Source of the DNA: JABCPE02 sp963530295
GTDB lineage: Bacteria; Bacteroidota; Bacteroidia; Flavobacteriales; Weeksellaceae
NCBI GenBank assembly: GCA_963530295.1
Contig: CAUSCF010000001.1
Span: forward strand, 134,715 to 198,714
Reading direction: 5' to 3'
Length of the DNA: 64,000 nucleotides
Position numbers and translations under genes: made by a program. Of the stretch, positions 35,339-44,309 are shown piece after piece (within the stretch, counting starts at the first letter, position 1; the number at the start of each line of letters is the position of its first letter). The notes beneath the pieces were generated by a model, which saw nothing but the letters and a program-made list of their open reading frames with translations, made no database searches and had not been told where the DNA came from.

Positions 35339-36469
35339 TTATTCTATCCATAAAATATTTCTATATTCTATTGTATATCCTGCTCTCAATCCATGCTGAT
35401 TAGCATATACAAAATATTGGAAAGCCACAAACATCATAAGAACATACTGTAGGGACTTTCTTAGTCTATCACTACTTACTGCTGCAACTATATTTACCAA
35501 CACCATAGGCATATAAATAAGAAAATTGGCTATCAATCTTGATGCAAATATATCATTCCATCTAAAAATAAAATACAAACAAATACCCAAAACTCCTATA
35601 TTTCTCATATACTCATAATATGGAATTTTTTGACATGCTACTTTATCATATGCAACTAAAAAGTAAGTATATACAATACAGATCAAATCTGTAAGCTTAA
35701 CAAAACGAGCAGAAGACTCCTCTATATCCAGTGACTCATAAGATTGAAAACCAGAATAAGCTCCCGTAGAAGCAAAAGAATCCAATAATGAAATATACTG
35801 ATAAAGTTTTAACGGAGATAATGCCATACATATTAAAACGGCTATTAAAATACGAGTAGAATTCATAGGAATCAAAACCACCCAATAGGCAATAATAAAA
35901 ATCGTTGTTGATGTATGAAAACCTATAGCTAAATATGCTGTAAACAAAAACATAAGAAGTTTTCTTTCCTTGATATATCTAAAGGAAAAAAGCAGTATAG
36001 CCATAGCCATTCCCTGCCTCATCTGCCCTCCATCAGAAACAAATATTGTAGGATACATAAACAACAACATCGCAAATGCTGGATACACCGCATTTTCAGT
36101 AAAGACTTTATATTTAATTGAAATAGAAACTATTGCTAATAGAAAAGTAAAAACATAAAAAGAAAAGTCCGCCTCATATATTGCATTTGCAAAGAACAAA
36201 TACAACCATTCCATGTGTATATCCTTTCTCCTTTCTCTAATCATATTAAGGATATCCGACATATCCAAATCTTCTCCAAATTTATGATATGCCTTAAAAT
36301 AATTTGCATAATCCGCACCTATCCAATATCTTAACCCAATAAATATTGTCAAAAAAGCAATCACCACCCACACAGAGTTATAATTCTTATTGTTGTCTAT
36401 CTCCAAAAAGCTATAGACTATTAGAATTATTGTCAGTATCGTAAAAACTGGGTGTAGGAAATGTAACAT
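35339..36469 (-). CDS. EpsG/Wzy-like polysaccharide polymerase
   Basis: A polytopic membrane protein of about 376 residues (from the ATG at 36469) with some ten helices. An earlier ATG at 36505 would overlap the GT2 gene by 28 bp. Family features of EpsG are a YWIGADYANY segment near residue 50, a basic/acidic loop with hydrophobic repeats, DGGQMRQGMAMAILLFSF near residue 145, and HTSTTIFI near residue 185. EpsG-type proteins are the Wzy-like polymerases of extracellular polysaccharides. Sequence divergence is high, so the assignment rests on these motifs and on context. Confidence 0.78.
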   Translation of the reverse strand: MLHFLHPVFTILTIILIVYSFLEIDNNKNYNSVWVVIAFLTIFIGLRYWIGADYANYFKAYHKFGEDLDMSDILNMIRERRKDIHMEWLYLFFANAIYEADFSFYVFTFLLAIVSISIKYKVFTENAVYPAFAMLLFMYPTIFVSDGGQMRQGMAMAILLFSFRYIKERKLLMFLFTAYLAIGFHTSTTIFIIAYWVVLIPMNSTRILIAVLICMALSPLKLYQYISLLDSFASTGAYSGFQSYESLDIEESSARFVKLTDLICIVYTYFLVAYDKVACQKIPYYEYMRNIGVLGICLYFIFRWNDIFASRLIANFLIYMPMVLVNIVAAVSSDRLRKSLQYVLMMFVAFQYFVYANQHGLRAGYTIEYRNILWIE

Positions 36470-36477
36470 CTTTTTTT

Positions 36478-37470
36478 CTATTTCAGTATTTTTCTCAAAA
36501 ACCATTCCTGCCTCAAAAAATACAATAAATAATATACTTTTTTCTTAATTGGCAAAGATACGAGATAATTCTTACCAAACCGCTCATAATTAAGAATTTC
36601 TATCAAAGATATTTTTCTCTCCTTAATGAATTTTCTGAGTTCTGTTGACATTCTTTGGTATAAATCATCATCTTTAACAAAAGCCAAATACGCCAAATAA
36701 GAATAAACTGCCTCCATTATCCAAAATCCTTTCAATGCTTGTTTTTCATTAGAATATTGAGATTTTTGGAACGCTTCTTCCACATCTTTCACGGCTTTTA
36801 ATAAATCCAAACCTTTTTCCGTGTGGGTTTTCGTAATAGAATCCTGTCGTTCAAGATATTGATAATGATAATTCTGAGTTTGAGCCAAAGTCTTACAACT
36901 CAACAAAAGCTGTGGAACAAGTTGTATATCCTCAAAATGTACTCCTTTTTTAAATCGTTTATTTTCAAACAATTCCCTTTTAAAAAGTTTATTACAAGCA
37001 AAATATCCCAAATCCGAAAAAACAGAAAGATTTTTCGCTAAATCTATTTTCTCTGGCATATTGGGAACTTGAGTGAGTTTTTGAAGAATTTTTCCGTTTT
37101 CATCAACTTTTTGAAGGTTACAGATTACCATTTCAGCATCATATTTTTGGGCAAGAGAATGCATCTCCTCAAACATCTCCGCTGTAACATAATCATCACT
37201 ATCCACAAAGCCTATATAGTCTCCACCCGCCCTATCCAAACCGAAATTCCTTGCATCGCTCAGCCCTCCATTTTCTTTTACAAAAGATTTTATTTTATCT
37301 GGATATTTGGTCTGGAATTCATCTATAACCTGCTTAGAATTGTCCTTGCTTCCATCATCTACAACAATGATTTCCACATCCTCCAAAGTCTGATTCACCA
37401 ATGAATCAAGACATTTTGCAAGATACTTTTCTACATTATAAACAGGAACGATGATGGATACTTTCTTCAT
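36478..37470 (-). CDS. Glycosyltransferase family 2
   Basis: A 330-residue GT-A enzyme opening VSIIVPVYNVEKYLAKCLDSL, with IIVVDDGSKDNS near residue 35 and FVDSDDYV (DxD metal motif) near residue 91. GGLSDARNFGLDRAGGD lies between them. The C-terminal third is Lys/Tyr-rich with no extra domain. The acceptor and donor sugars cannot be read. It is the only sugar-adding transferase of the cluster in this window. Its stop lies 8 bp before the chosen start of the polymerase gene. Confidence 0.9.
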   Translation of the reverse strand: MKKVSIIVPVYNVEKYLAKCLDSLVNQTLEDVEIIVVDDGSKDNSKQVIDEFQTKYPDKIKSFVKENGGLSDARNFGLDRAGGDYIGFVDSDDYVTAEMFEEMHSLAQKYDAEMVICNLQKVDENGKILQKLTQVPNMPEKIDLAKNLSVFSDLGYFACNKLFKRELFENKRFKKGVHFEDIQLVPQLLLSCKTLAQTQNYHYQYLERQDSITKTHTEKGLDLLKAVKDVEEAFQKSQYSNEKQALKGFWIMEAVYSYLAYLAFVKDDDLYQRMSTELRKFIKERKISLIEILNYERFGKNYLVSLPIKKKVYYLLYFLRQEWFLRKILK

Positions 37471-37474
37471 AATC

Positions 37475-38545
37475 TTATATTAAAAACCTTTTATTCAGTT
37501 CGCCTCTCTTCGCGTTTTCGTAGTCTTCTCGGGAACAAGGAATCCATTTTTTCACCTCATTTCCCTTCGCGAAATACCACAATCCGCTGAAAGTATCCCT
37601 TTTAAAACTAAATTCCTTATTGTCTATCAAAACCACAAAAGTATCATAACTACGCTCCTTTGGATGCGTCCTCTGGATATTTATTCCTTCTATCAAATAC
37701 CAAAGCATCTGCGCCATAAGCTGATGATTTAGAACGCTTTCCGAATGAATATTAAAATTAAACACCCCGAAAGTTTTCAGATTTTCGCTCAATCCTATTT
37801 CTTTCATACAGGCACAGATTTCGCGGCGATTCAGCCCATTTACCTGCGGATTTGTAGAAAAAGCCTCCGTAAAACTCTCCACTGCATCACAATTGAGCGT
37901 AACCATATCTGCCCTGCGAAAAAAAGGCTCTGCCTTCTCCGTCGTATTCATCATATCAGCAAGGCGAAGGACATCAAAATCCACTTCTTTCATCAGCTTT
38001 AATAAAGCGATTTCATTCAAATGCCTTTGATAACCCAAAAGATGAAAATTTCGCAAAGAAGCTTCTTTTTTCGTTAAAATCTTGTGTAAATAGTTCGCTT
38101 CCGAAACCTCTTCTCCCTCGTTAGAAAGAGAGGCAACATTAGAAACATGAGCGTAGTTAATGCCTTTTTGATGGAAATTTAATGCTGAAAATAATGCATA
38201 AGACAAATCCACACTTCCTCCGATGACAACTGGAACTGCATTTTTATTATAACAAAATGTCAGGATTTCCTCCAAAACATATCGCGTATCAGCCTGAGTT
38301 TTGCCTGAAATAAGCTCTCCTAAATCACAAATAGGAACTTCAAAATCAAATGATGACAAGGCATAAAATTCTTTTCTGAGTTTGCTGAAATCCTTTACCT
38401 CAGCACTTCCTCCGCTCCCTCTTTCATCGGAACAAAAAATAAGCACCACTCCATTTTCCTGAACTTCATTGGAAATAGCGTTTCCCAGCTGCCAATGCTC
38501 GCAACTGATTTTTTCTGTCTTTATAAAAATGTCTTGTAAATCCAT
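37475..38545 (-). CDS. Arginase/formimidoylglutamase-fold protein with lost metal ligands
   Basis: Start chosen at the ATG at 38545 (356 residues, MDLQDIF...); the first in-frame ATG at 38587 would add 14 hydrophobic residues. The fold blocks are recognisable but degenerate. GGGHE is GGSVD (near residue 108), DAHxD is YAHVSN (near residue 130), and DxDxxDP is NCDAVES (near residue 218). Four of the six manganese ligands are therefore replaced, and it is probably not a ureohydrolase. In Flavobacteriia this gene often follows topA, which holds here (topA stop at 38609), so it is an old association with unknown meaning. Confidence 0.75.
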   Translation of the reverse strand: MDLQDIFIKTEKISCEHWQLGNAISNEVQENGVVLIFCSDERGSGGSAEVKDFSKLRKEFYALSSFDFEVPICDLGELISGKTQADTRYVLEEILTFCYNKNAVPVVIGGSVDLSYALFSALNFHQKGINYAHVSNVASLSNEGEEVSEANYLHKILTKKEASLRNFHLLGYQRHLNEIALLKLMKEVDFDVLRLADMMNTTEKAEPFFRRADMVTLNCDAVESFTEAFSTNPQVNGLNRREICACMKEIGLSENLKTFGVFNFNIHSESVLNHQLMAQMLWYLIEGINIQRTHPKERSYDTFVVLIDNKEFSFKRDTFSGLWYFAKGNEVKKWIPCSREDYENAKRGELNKRFLI

Positions 38546-38608
38546 TCCTTTACACAAAATATAAGAGAAAAAGGCAAAATATTCCATTACCTTTTCCTCT
38601 CATTTTCA

Positions 38609-41113
38609 TTATTTTTTCTTTGCTGTTTTTTTCTGTACAAAAGCTGTTTTGTCCTGCTCCAAAATCCACTTTTTAACTTGATCTAAGGAAATTTCTTTCA
38701 GTTCCTCTGCCGTATATTTAGTGTCATCTTGTTTTTTAGGAATCTTGAAATTCGCTTTTTTAAATTTTATAAAAGGCCCCCATCGCCCATTTTCTATTGA
38801 TATTTTTTCTTCTTCCCACTGCTGGATGTAGCGGTTGGCTTCCTTATCGAGCTTCGCCTCTATGAGTTCTTCTACATCTTTTTGGGATAGATTTTCAAAA
38901 TCATATTTTTTAGGCACATTGATGAAGATATCCTGATATTTCAGATATGGGCCAAATCTTCCCACGCCCTTGGTAACAGGTTCTCCCTTATAAGAAGCCA
39001 CTGGCGCATCTGCCTTTTTCTTTTCTTCTATGATGGACACTGCTCGGTCATAGTCCACCGAAAGCGGATTTTCTCCCTTTGGAAGACTGATGAACGCCTC
39101 GCCCCATTTCACATATGGCCCAAAACGCCCTACTCCTACCGTAACGGTTTTTCCTTCGTAGTCTTGTAAATCAAACGGTACTTTAAAAAGTTCCAGCGCC
39201 TCCTCCAAAGTAATGGTAACGATGTTTTGAGTCGCCATCAGTGATGCGAAAATAGGTTTTTCATCGCTGTCTGTTTCTCCTATCTGAACCATCGGCCCAA
39301 AACGCCCAATTCGAGCATAAACATTTTTGCCTGTTTTAGGGTCTTGTCCCAGCAGTCGCTCTCCTGTCGCTCTATTTGCATTCTCGCCTACATCCTCTAT
39401 TTTTGGGTGAAAACTACTATAGAAGTTTTTTAGAACATCTTTCCATTTCTCTTCTCCTCTGGCTATCTCGTCGAAATCCTGCTCCACTTTCGCAGTGAAA
39501 CCATAGTCCAAAATTTCATTGAAATTAGTTGTCAAAAAGTCATTTACGACAATTCCTATATCTGTTGGGACAAATTTATTTTTATCTCCTCCGAATTTCT
39601 CCGTTAGGATTTCTTTTTTTAATCCTGTTTTTGTCAAAGTAAGCTTTACTATTTCGCGTTCCTTTGGTTCTATTTCGCGCTTGTCTACATACTCACGGTT
39701 CTGAATAGTCTGAATAGTAGGCGCATAAGTAGACGGCCTTCCGATGCCCAATTCTTCAAGTTTTTTAACCAAACCTGCTTCCGTAAAACGAGACACTGGA
39801 CGGCTGAATTTTTCTACCGCAGTGATTTTTTTATACACCAAAGCTTCGCCTACACTTACTTTTGGTAATATTTTGTCGCCATCTTCCTGCTCCTCATCTT
39901 CATTTTTATAAATACCATAAGCACGAAGGAAGCCATCAAAAACAATAACCTCTCCCTGCGCCTCGAAATGCTGCGGCAGCTCTGGATTTCCTATTTCTAT
40001 TATGGTTTTTTCCAGCTTGGCGTTGGCCATCTGGCTGGCTAATGTTCGTTTGTATATAAGCTGATAAAGCTTGTTCAACTGAGCATCTCCGATGGATTTT
40101 ACTCCAAAATCCGTTGGACGAATCGCCTCGTGAGCCTCCTGTGCGGATGCCGATTTTGTTACATAGTTTCTTGGCTGAGAATACTCCTCACCGAATTCTT
40201 TTAAAATCTGGCTTTTAGCTGCATTTATCGCCTCTTGAGAAAGGTTCACGGAGTCCGTTCTCATATAGGTAATGTATCCCTCTTCATAGAGTCTCTGCGC
40301 TACACGCATCGTCGTCGTTACGCCATATCCCAGCCTGTTACTCGCTTCCTGCTGTAATGTAGAAGTGGTAAAAGGAGCCGATGCCGAACGCTGTGCAGGT
40401 TTTACATCTACATTAAGAACCTTAAAATCAATGTTTTGAACTTGATTTAGGAAGTTCTCTGCATCCTGTTCTTTGGTAAAATCTTTCTTTAGTTTTGCGG
40501 AAATTTCTTGTTTTTCAAGGTTGGTAAAAACTCCTTCCACTTTATAAGTAGGAACGGGCTTAAACTCTCTGATTTCCTTTTCTCTTTCTACGATGAGCCG
40601 CACCGCTACGGACTGGACACGCCCAGCCGAAAGCCCTGGTTTTACTTTCTTCCAAAGGACTGGCGACATCTCAAAACCCACAATTCGGTCAAGAACTCTT
40701 CTTGCCTGCTGGGCATTGACTAGATTTTGGTCTATTTCTCTAGGATTTTCTACTGCTTTTAGTATTGCATTTTTAGTAATTTCGTGAAAAACTATTCGTT
40801 TGGTATTTTCAGATTTTAGTTTTAGCTCTTGTGCAAGATGCCAAGCGATAGCCTCTCCTTCGCGGTCTTCATCGGAAGCTAGCCACACTGTTTCAGCTTT
40901 TTTAGATGCTGCTTTCAGCTCAGCCACCACTTTTTTCTTATCAGCAGAGATTTCATAATCTGGCGTAAAATCTTCCAAATTGATACCCATGCCTTTTTTA
41001 GGAAGGTCTCTGATGTGTCCAAAACTAGATTTCACCTCGAAATCCTTACCCAAATATTTTTGAATAGTTTTTGCCTTTGCAGGAGACTCTACAATTACTA
41101 GATTTTTTACCAT
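38609..41113 (-). CDS. topA: DNA topoisomerase I
   Basis: An 834-residue type IA topoisomerase that relaxes negative supercoils. Its Toprim domain opens VIVESPAKAKTIQKYLG and holds the acidic triad in SDEDREGEAI (80-89). The catalytic tyrosine is Tyr283 in ITYMRTDS. A C-terminal region (about 560-834) consists of repeated short blocks KxVTxGVGRFGPYxK instead of the E. coli Cys4 zinc fingers, as in many Bacteroidota and chlamydial TopA. A Lys-rich tail ends it. A TACTTTTG -7 box (minus, 41135-41128) precedes it, divergent from the thiamin receptor. Confidence 0.96.
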   Translation of the reverse strand: MVKNLVIVESPAKAKTIQKYLGKDFEVKSSFGHIRDLPKKGMGINLEDFTPDYEISADKKKVVAELKAASKKAETVWLASDEDREGEAIAWHLAQELKLKSENTKRIVFHEITKNAILKAVENPREIDQNLVNAQQARRVLDRIVGFEMSPVLWKKVKPGLSAGRVQSVAVRLIVEREKEIREFKPVPTYKVEGVFTNLEKQEISAKLKKDFTKEQDAENFLNQVQNIDFKVLNVDVKPAQRSASAPFTTSTLQQEASNRLGYGVTTTMRVAQRLYEEGYITYMRTDSVNLSQEAINAAKSQILKEFGEEYSQPRNYVTKSASAQEAHEAIRPTDFGVKSIGDAQLNKLYQLIYKRTLASQMANAKLEKTIIEIGNPELPQHFEAQGEVIVFDGFLRAYGIYKNEDEEQEDGDKILPKVSVGEALVYKKITAVEKFSRPVSRFTEAGLVKKLEELGIGRPSTYAPTIQTIQNREYVDKREIEPKEREIVKLTLTKTGLKKEILTEKFGGDKNKFVPTDIGIVVNDFLTTNFNEILDYGFTAKVEQDFDEIARGEEKWKDVLKNFYSSFHPKIEDVGENANRATGERLLGQDPKTGKNVYARIGRFGPMVQIGETDSDEKPIFASLMATQNIVTITLEEALELFKVPFDLQDYEGKTVTVGVGRFGPYVKWGEAFISLPKGENPLSVDYDRAVSIIEEKKKADAPVASYKGEPVTKGVGRFGPYLKYQDIFINVPKKYDFENLSQKDVEELIEAKLDKEANRYIQQWEEEKISIENGRWGPFIKFKKANFKIPKKQDDTKYTAEELKEISLDQVKKWILEQDKTAFVQKKTAKKK

Positions 41114-41227
41114 ACCAAAACTTTTTGCAAAAGTATAATATTATTTTGAATTAGTGGATACCCAGATTTGGAATTTGATTTTACGATATTAAATGTCACT
41201 ATTTTTCAGATTTTATTCTAAATTTAA

Positions 41228-41235
41228 TATCTTTG
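41228..41235 (+). promoter_or_regulatory. -7 promoter box ahead of the TPP riboswitch
   Basis: TATCTTTG fits TAnnTTTG. Transcription would begin near 41242, right at the 5' edge of the aptamer. No clear TTG occurs at -33. Confidence 0.45.
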
Positions 41236-41242
41236 CGCCAGC

Positions 41243-41325
41243 AAAAAGGGGTGCTGTAAAAGGCTGAGATCATACCCAATGAACCTGAACAGGTAATGCT
41301 GTTTAGGGAAGTGTTTAGGCACGAT
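41243..41325 (+). ncRNA. TPP riboswitch (THI element)
   Basis: The thi-box core is complete and in order: AAGGGGTGC (41246-41254), GGCTGAGAT (41262-41270), the ACCC segment, GAACCTGAACAGGTAATGC (41281-41299) and TTAGGGAAG (41303-41311). These form the TPP aptamer helices P2-P5. It stands 67 bp upstream of the TonB-dependent receptor start at 41392. Binding of thiamin diphosphate should lower expression of that gene. Whether control is by termination or by occlusion of the start region cannot be decided; no clear terminator was seen between 41325 and 41391. Confidence 0.92.
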
Positions 41326-41391
41326 TGTGTTCTCTTATTTTTTCGCATCCTTTTATTCTCAAAATTGTTTAACTAAAAAATTATTGAAAGA

Positions 41392-43473
41392 ATGAAAGGA
41401 ATTATTTATTTAGGGCTATGCGCTAGCTCTATGTCCTACGCACAGGCAGACTCTGCCAAAGTTAAAGAAATCGAAGCTATCAATTTCACCAAACGGCTTC
41501 CTGTCACCAAAGAAATCATCCGTGTGGAAAATTTAGCCCAGAAAAACCTCGGGCAAGACCTTCCGATGCTCCTCAAAAATCAGACTTCTGTCCTCTCCTC
41601 ATCGGATACTGGGAACGGAGTGGGCTACTCGGATTTTAGAATTCGGGGCGTGGCAGGAACTTCTATCAATGTGATGATGAACGGCGTTCCGTACAACGAC
41701 AGCGAATCGCAGGGGACTTTCTTCGTAAATGTCAGCGATTTAGCCAGTTCAGCCTCTCAAATCCTAATTCAAAGAGGTGTGGGAAGCACATCCAACGGGG
41801 CGGCGGCTTTCGGGGCGAGTGTAAATATCATCACCAAAAATCCAGAAGAAACACCATACTTCCGAACCGACCAGTCCTATGGTTCTTTTGACACCAGAAA
41901 ACACTCTTTCGAGGCTGGAACAGGGAATTTTCTTCACAACAAACTTTCCATCATGGCGAGATATTCCATCATAAAATCAGATGGATACATAGACAGGGCA
42001 ACCTCTGACCTGCAGTCCTACAACATCACCGCTTTATTTAAAACTGAAAAAACAAAACTAAAATTTTTGGCTTTCGGCGGAAAGGAAAAAACTTACCAAT
42101 CATGGAACGGAATAGATGAAAACACTTATAAAATCAACCGAAAATTCAATTCCTCTGGAGCAATCTACCAAGGCGGAAATATCGTAAAATTCTACGATAA
42201 CGAAACAGACAATTACCAACAAAACCATTATCATCTTATTCTAAATCAAAATATTAGCAACCATTGGGATTTGGAAACTACCCTTCATTACACCAAAGGA
42301 AAAGGTTTCTACGAAAACTACAAACAAGACCAAAGACCCGAAAAATACAATATTCTCAATTCTGGAATCATAAAAACAGACCTCATCAGAAAAAAATGGC
42401 TGGACAATGATTTCTATGGAATGGTTGCGCATATTTATGGAAAGTATAACCAACTGAAAATCAACCTCGGCGGCGCAGGAAACCAATACCACGGAAAGCA
42501 TTTCGGAAATATGAGCTCGGCGTTTGGGCTGCCGCAGATTCCTTTTGAGCATGAATATTACCGAAATCATTCGGTGAAAAACGACCTTTCTTTCTTCGGA
42601 AAATTCATTTATTCTTTGAACAAATTTGAGCTTTTTGGAGATTTACAATTTAGACATATCTATCACAATGCCAAAGTCTTAGAATATTCCAAAGGAGAAG
42701 GAGGCGATTTCAGCCGAGCGTTCAATTTCCTAAACCCAAAAACGGGAATTAACTTTAATTTTAACCACGGAAAAATCTATTTCTCCTACGCACTGGCTCA
42801 CCGAGAACCGAGCCGAAAGGACATTATTTCTAAAAATGACATCCTGCACGAAACACTCCACGACTTTGAGCTAGGACTGGAAAAAAGCGGAAAATTCTTT
42901 TCTGTTTTTGCGAACCTCTACTACATGCACTATAATAACCAACTGGTTTTCAGCGGCAAAATCGATAACACAGGCGCTTTCATCAGAGAAAATTCAGGAA
43001 AATCTTTCAGAAGAGGCGTGGAATTTGGCTTTAATCTAAAACCCATCAAAAACATCCAAATTTTGGCTAATGCGACTTGGAGCGAAAACAAAAACCTTAA
43101 TTTTCATGTGAAAAATGGTGGAGTGCTGGAAAATTTGGGAACTACGGACATTGCTCTTTCTCCGAAATTCATCAGCAATATCGGTGTGTCTTATCAGCTG
43201 AAAAACTTTAATTTCGGTATTCAAAACCAATTTGTCAGCGGACAGTATCTGGATAATACCCAGACGCTTGCGATTCCTGATTACAATCTTTTGGATTTCT
43301 TGGCTGGTTATAAATTAAGCTTAAAACATCACGAACTGAATCTTTATTTCAATCTCAATAACCTCCTCAATAGAATGTACATGACCAAAGGGCATGTCTA
43401 TGATGGAGCCGCCTATTATTTCCCACAAGCAGGGCGGAATTTCATGCTGGGAATGACTTGGGTCGTAAAATAA
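41392..43473 (+). CDS. TonB-dependent outer-membrane receptor, probable thiamin importer
   Basis: A 693-residue TonB-dependent receptor. The signal peptide ends near residue 18 (SYAQA), and an AKVKEIEAINFTKRLP segment serves as TonB-box region. The plug (about 45-160) carries LPMLLKNQTSVLSSSDTGNGVGYSDFRIRG and GSTSNGAAAFGASVNI. A 22-strand barrel follows, ending in an aromatic strand (NFMLGMTWVVK). No N-terminal carboxypeptidase-like domain and no SusD partner is present. The TPP riboswitch in its leader points to thiamin or a thiamin precursor as substrate, as in riboswitch-linked OMR1 receptors. It is a single-gene transcript ending at a strong terminator. Confidence 0.9.
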   Translation: MKGIIYLGLCASSMSYAQADSAKVKEIEAINFTKRLPVTKEIIRVENLAQKNLGQDLPMLLKNQTSVLSSSDTGNGVGYSDFRIRGVAGTSINVMMNGVPYNDSESQGTFFVNVSDLASSASQILIQRGVGSTSNGAAAFGASVNIITKNPEETPYFRTDQSYGSFDTRKHSFEAGTGNFLHNKLSIMARYSIIKSDGYIDRATSDLQSYNITALFKTEKTKLKFLAFGGKEKTYQSWNGIDENTYKINRKFNSSGAIYQGGNIVKFYDNETDNYQQNHYHLILNQNISNHWDLETTLHYTKGKGFYENYKQDQRPEKYNILNSGIIKTDLIRKKWLDNDFYGMVAHIYGKYNQLKINLGGAGNQYHGKHFGNMSSAFGLPQIPFEHEYYRNHSVKNDLSFFGKFIYSLNKFELFGDLQFRHIYHNAKVLEYSKGEGGDFSRAFNFLNPKTGINFNFNHGKIYFSYALAHREPSRKDIISKNDILHETLHDFELGLEKSGKFFSVFANLYYMHYNNQLVFSGKIDNTGAFIRENSGKSFRRGVEFGFNLKPIKNIQILANATWSENKNLNFHVKNGGVLENLGTTDIALSPKFISNIGVSYQLKNFNFGIQNQFVSGQYLDNTQTLAIPDYNLLDFLAGYKLSLKHHELNLYFNLNNLLNRMYMTKGHVYDGAAYYFPQAGRNFMLGMTWVVK

Positions 43474-43483
43474 CCACACAAAA

Positions 43484-43514
43484 AAAAGAGCATCTTTTAC
43501 AGATGCTCTTTTTA
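43484..43514. terminator. Convergent terminator, TonB receptor / S1-P1 nuclease
   Basis: Stem AAAGAGCATC/GATGCTCTTT with a 7-nt loop, flanked by A-run and T-run, serving both converging transcripts. Confidence 0.85.
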
Positions 43515-43516
43515 GT

Positions 43517-44305
43517 TTATAAAACTTCGTTTAGTATTTTCGCTAATCTCAATCCTGCATGCAGAAGCTGTCTTTCTAACAAATCTTTATACTGCTCTTG
43601 ATAATCGTAGCTATAGTTTTCACCAGGTTTTACACTGGCATAGAGCTGGTTAGCCGCTTGGTGGCTTTCATAGAGCCAGTCTTCTAGGCTTCCACTCTGG
43701 ATTTTTTGGATTTCTTCTTTTGATTTCACATCCAGAACCCTTGCAAACTCCGTGTAGCTGTATTTTGTATTGTCTATCAGACCGCTATCCCAAAGGGCGT
43801 GAAGATTCGTATCTTTCTTGAAGAATTGTATTTTGATGAGGTTTCCTCCTAAATCTTCTTCTCTTCCTGTGTGCATTGGTTGCATCATATCCCCAATGAA
43901 ATGCACCAAAAATCTTAGATCAATTTCTTTATCCTTATTAGCTGTTCTTTTGTCCTTGATGGAATCCATTATTTCTTGTATCGCGGTATAGACATTTGTA
44001 TCCTTGCTTTTCAACTCCTTAATAAATTCTTCCTTCGAATTTTGTGGCGTAATATTGACATAATGCAAAACCCCAGTATCCTTCCATTCTGGGTCATTTC
44101 TCACATTATCAGCCCAATTTGCCCAATAAGCCAATTTCTGCTTACCTATGAGTTTTTTCAGTTTTCTTTTCGCTCTGTTAGTCAGGTGATTTTCTGCTAT
44201 TTCAGCTACTACACGGTGCCCTGTAACTCCCCAAGCCGATGCTTCCGCTATTCCGAAAATAAAGAATACCGCGATGAAAATCTTTTTTAAAATTCTTGTG
44301 TTCAT
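43517..44305 (-). CDS. S1/P1 nuclease family protein
   Basis: A 262-residue exported zinc nuclease. The signal peptide ends ASA, so the mature protein begins with Trp (WGVTGHRVVAEIAE), whose amino group and His bind zinc in the S1/P1 family. Further ligands are in WADNVRND near residue 65, LHYVNI near residue 82, LRFLVHFIGDMMQPMHTG near residue 133 and NLHALWDSGLI near residue 165 (HxxWD). The enzyme cleaves single-stranded DNA/RNA in periplasm or outside. A 4-bp gap links it to the DUF6909-like gene on the same strand. Confidence 0.92.
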   Translation of the reverse strand: MNTRILKKIFIAVFFIFGIAEASAWGVTGHRVVAEIAENHLTNRAKRKLKKLIGKQKLAYWANWADNVRNDPEWKDTGVLHYVNITPQNSKEEFIKELKSKDTNVYTAIQEIMDSIKDKRTANKDKEIDLRFLVHFIGDMMQPMHTGREEDLGGNLIKIQFFKKDTNLHALWDSGLIDNTKYSYTEFARVLDVKSKEEIQKIQSGSLEDWLYESHQAANQLYASVKPGENYSYDYQEQYKDLLERQLLHAGLRLAKILNEVL

Positions 44306-44309
44306 TGTT

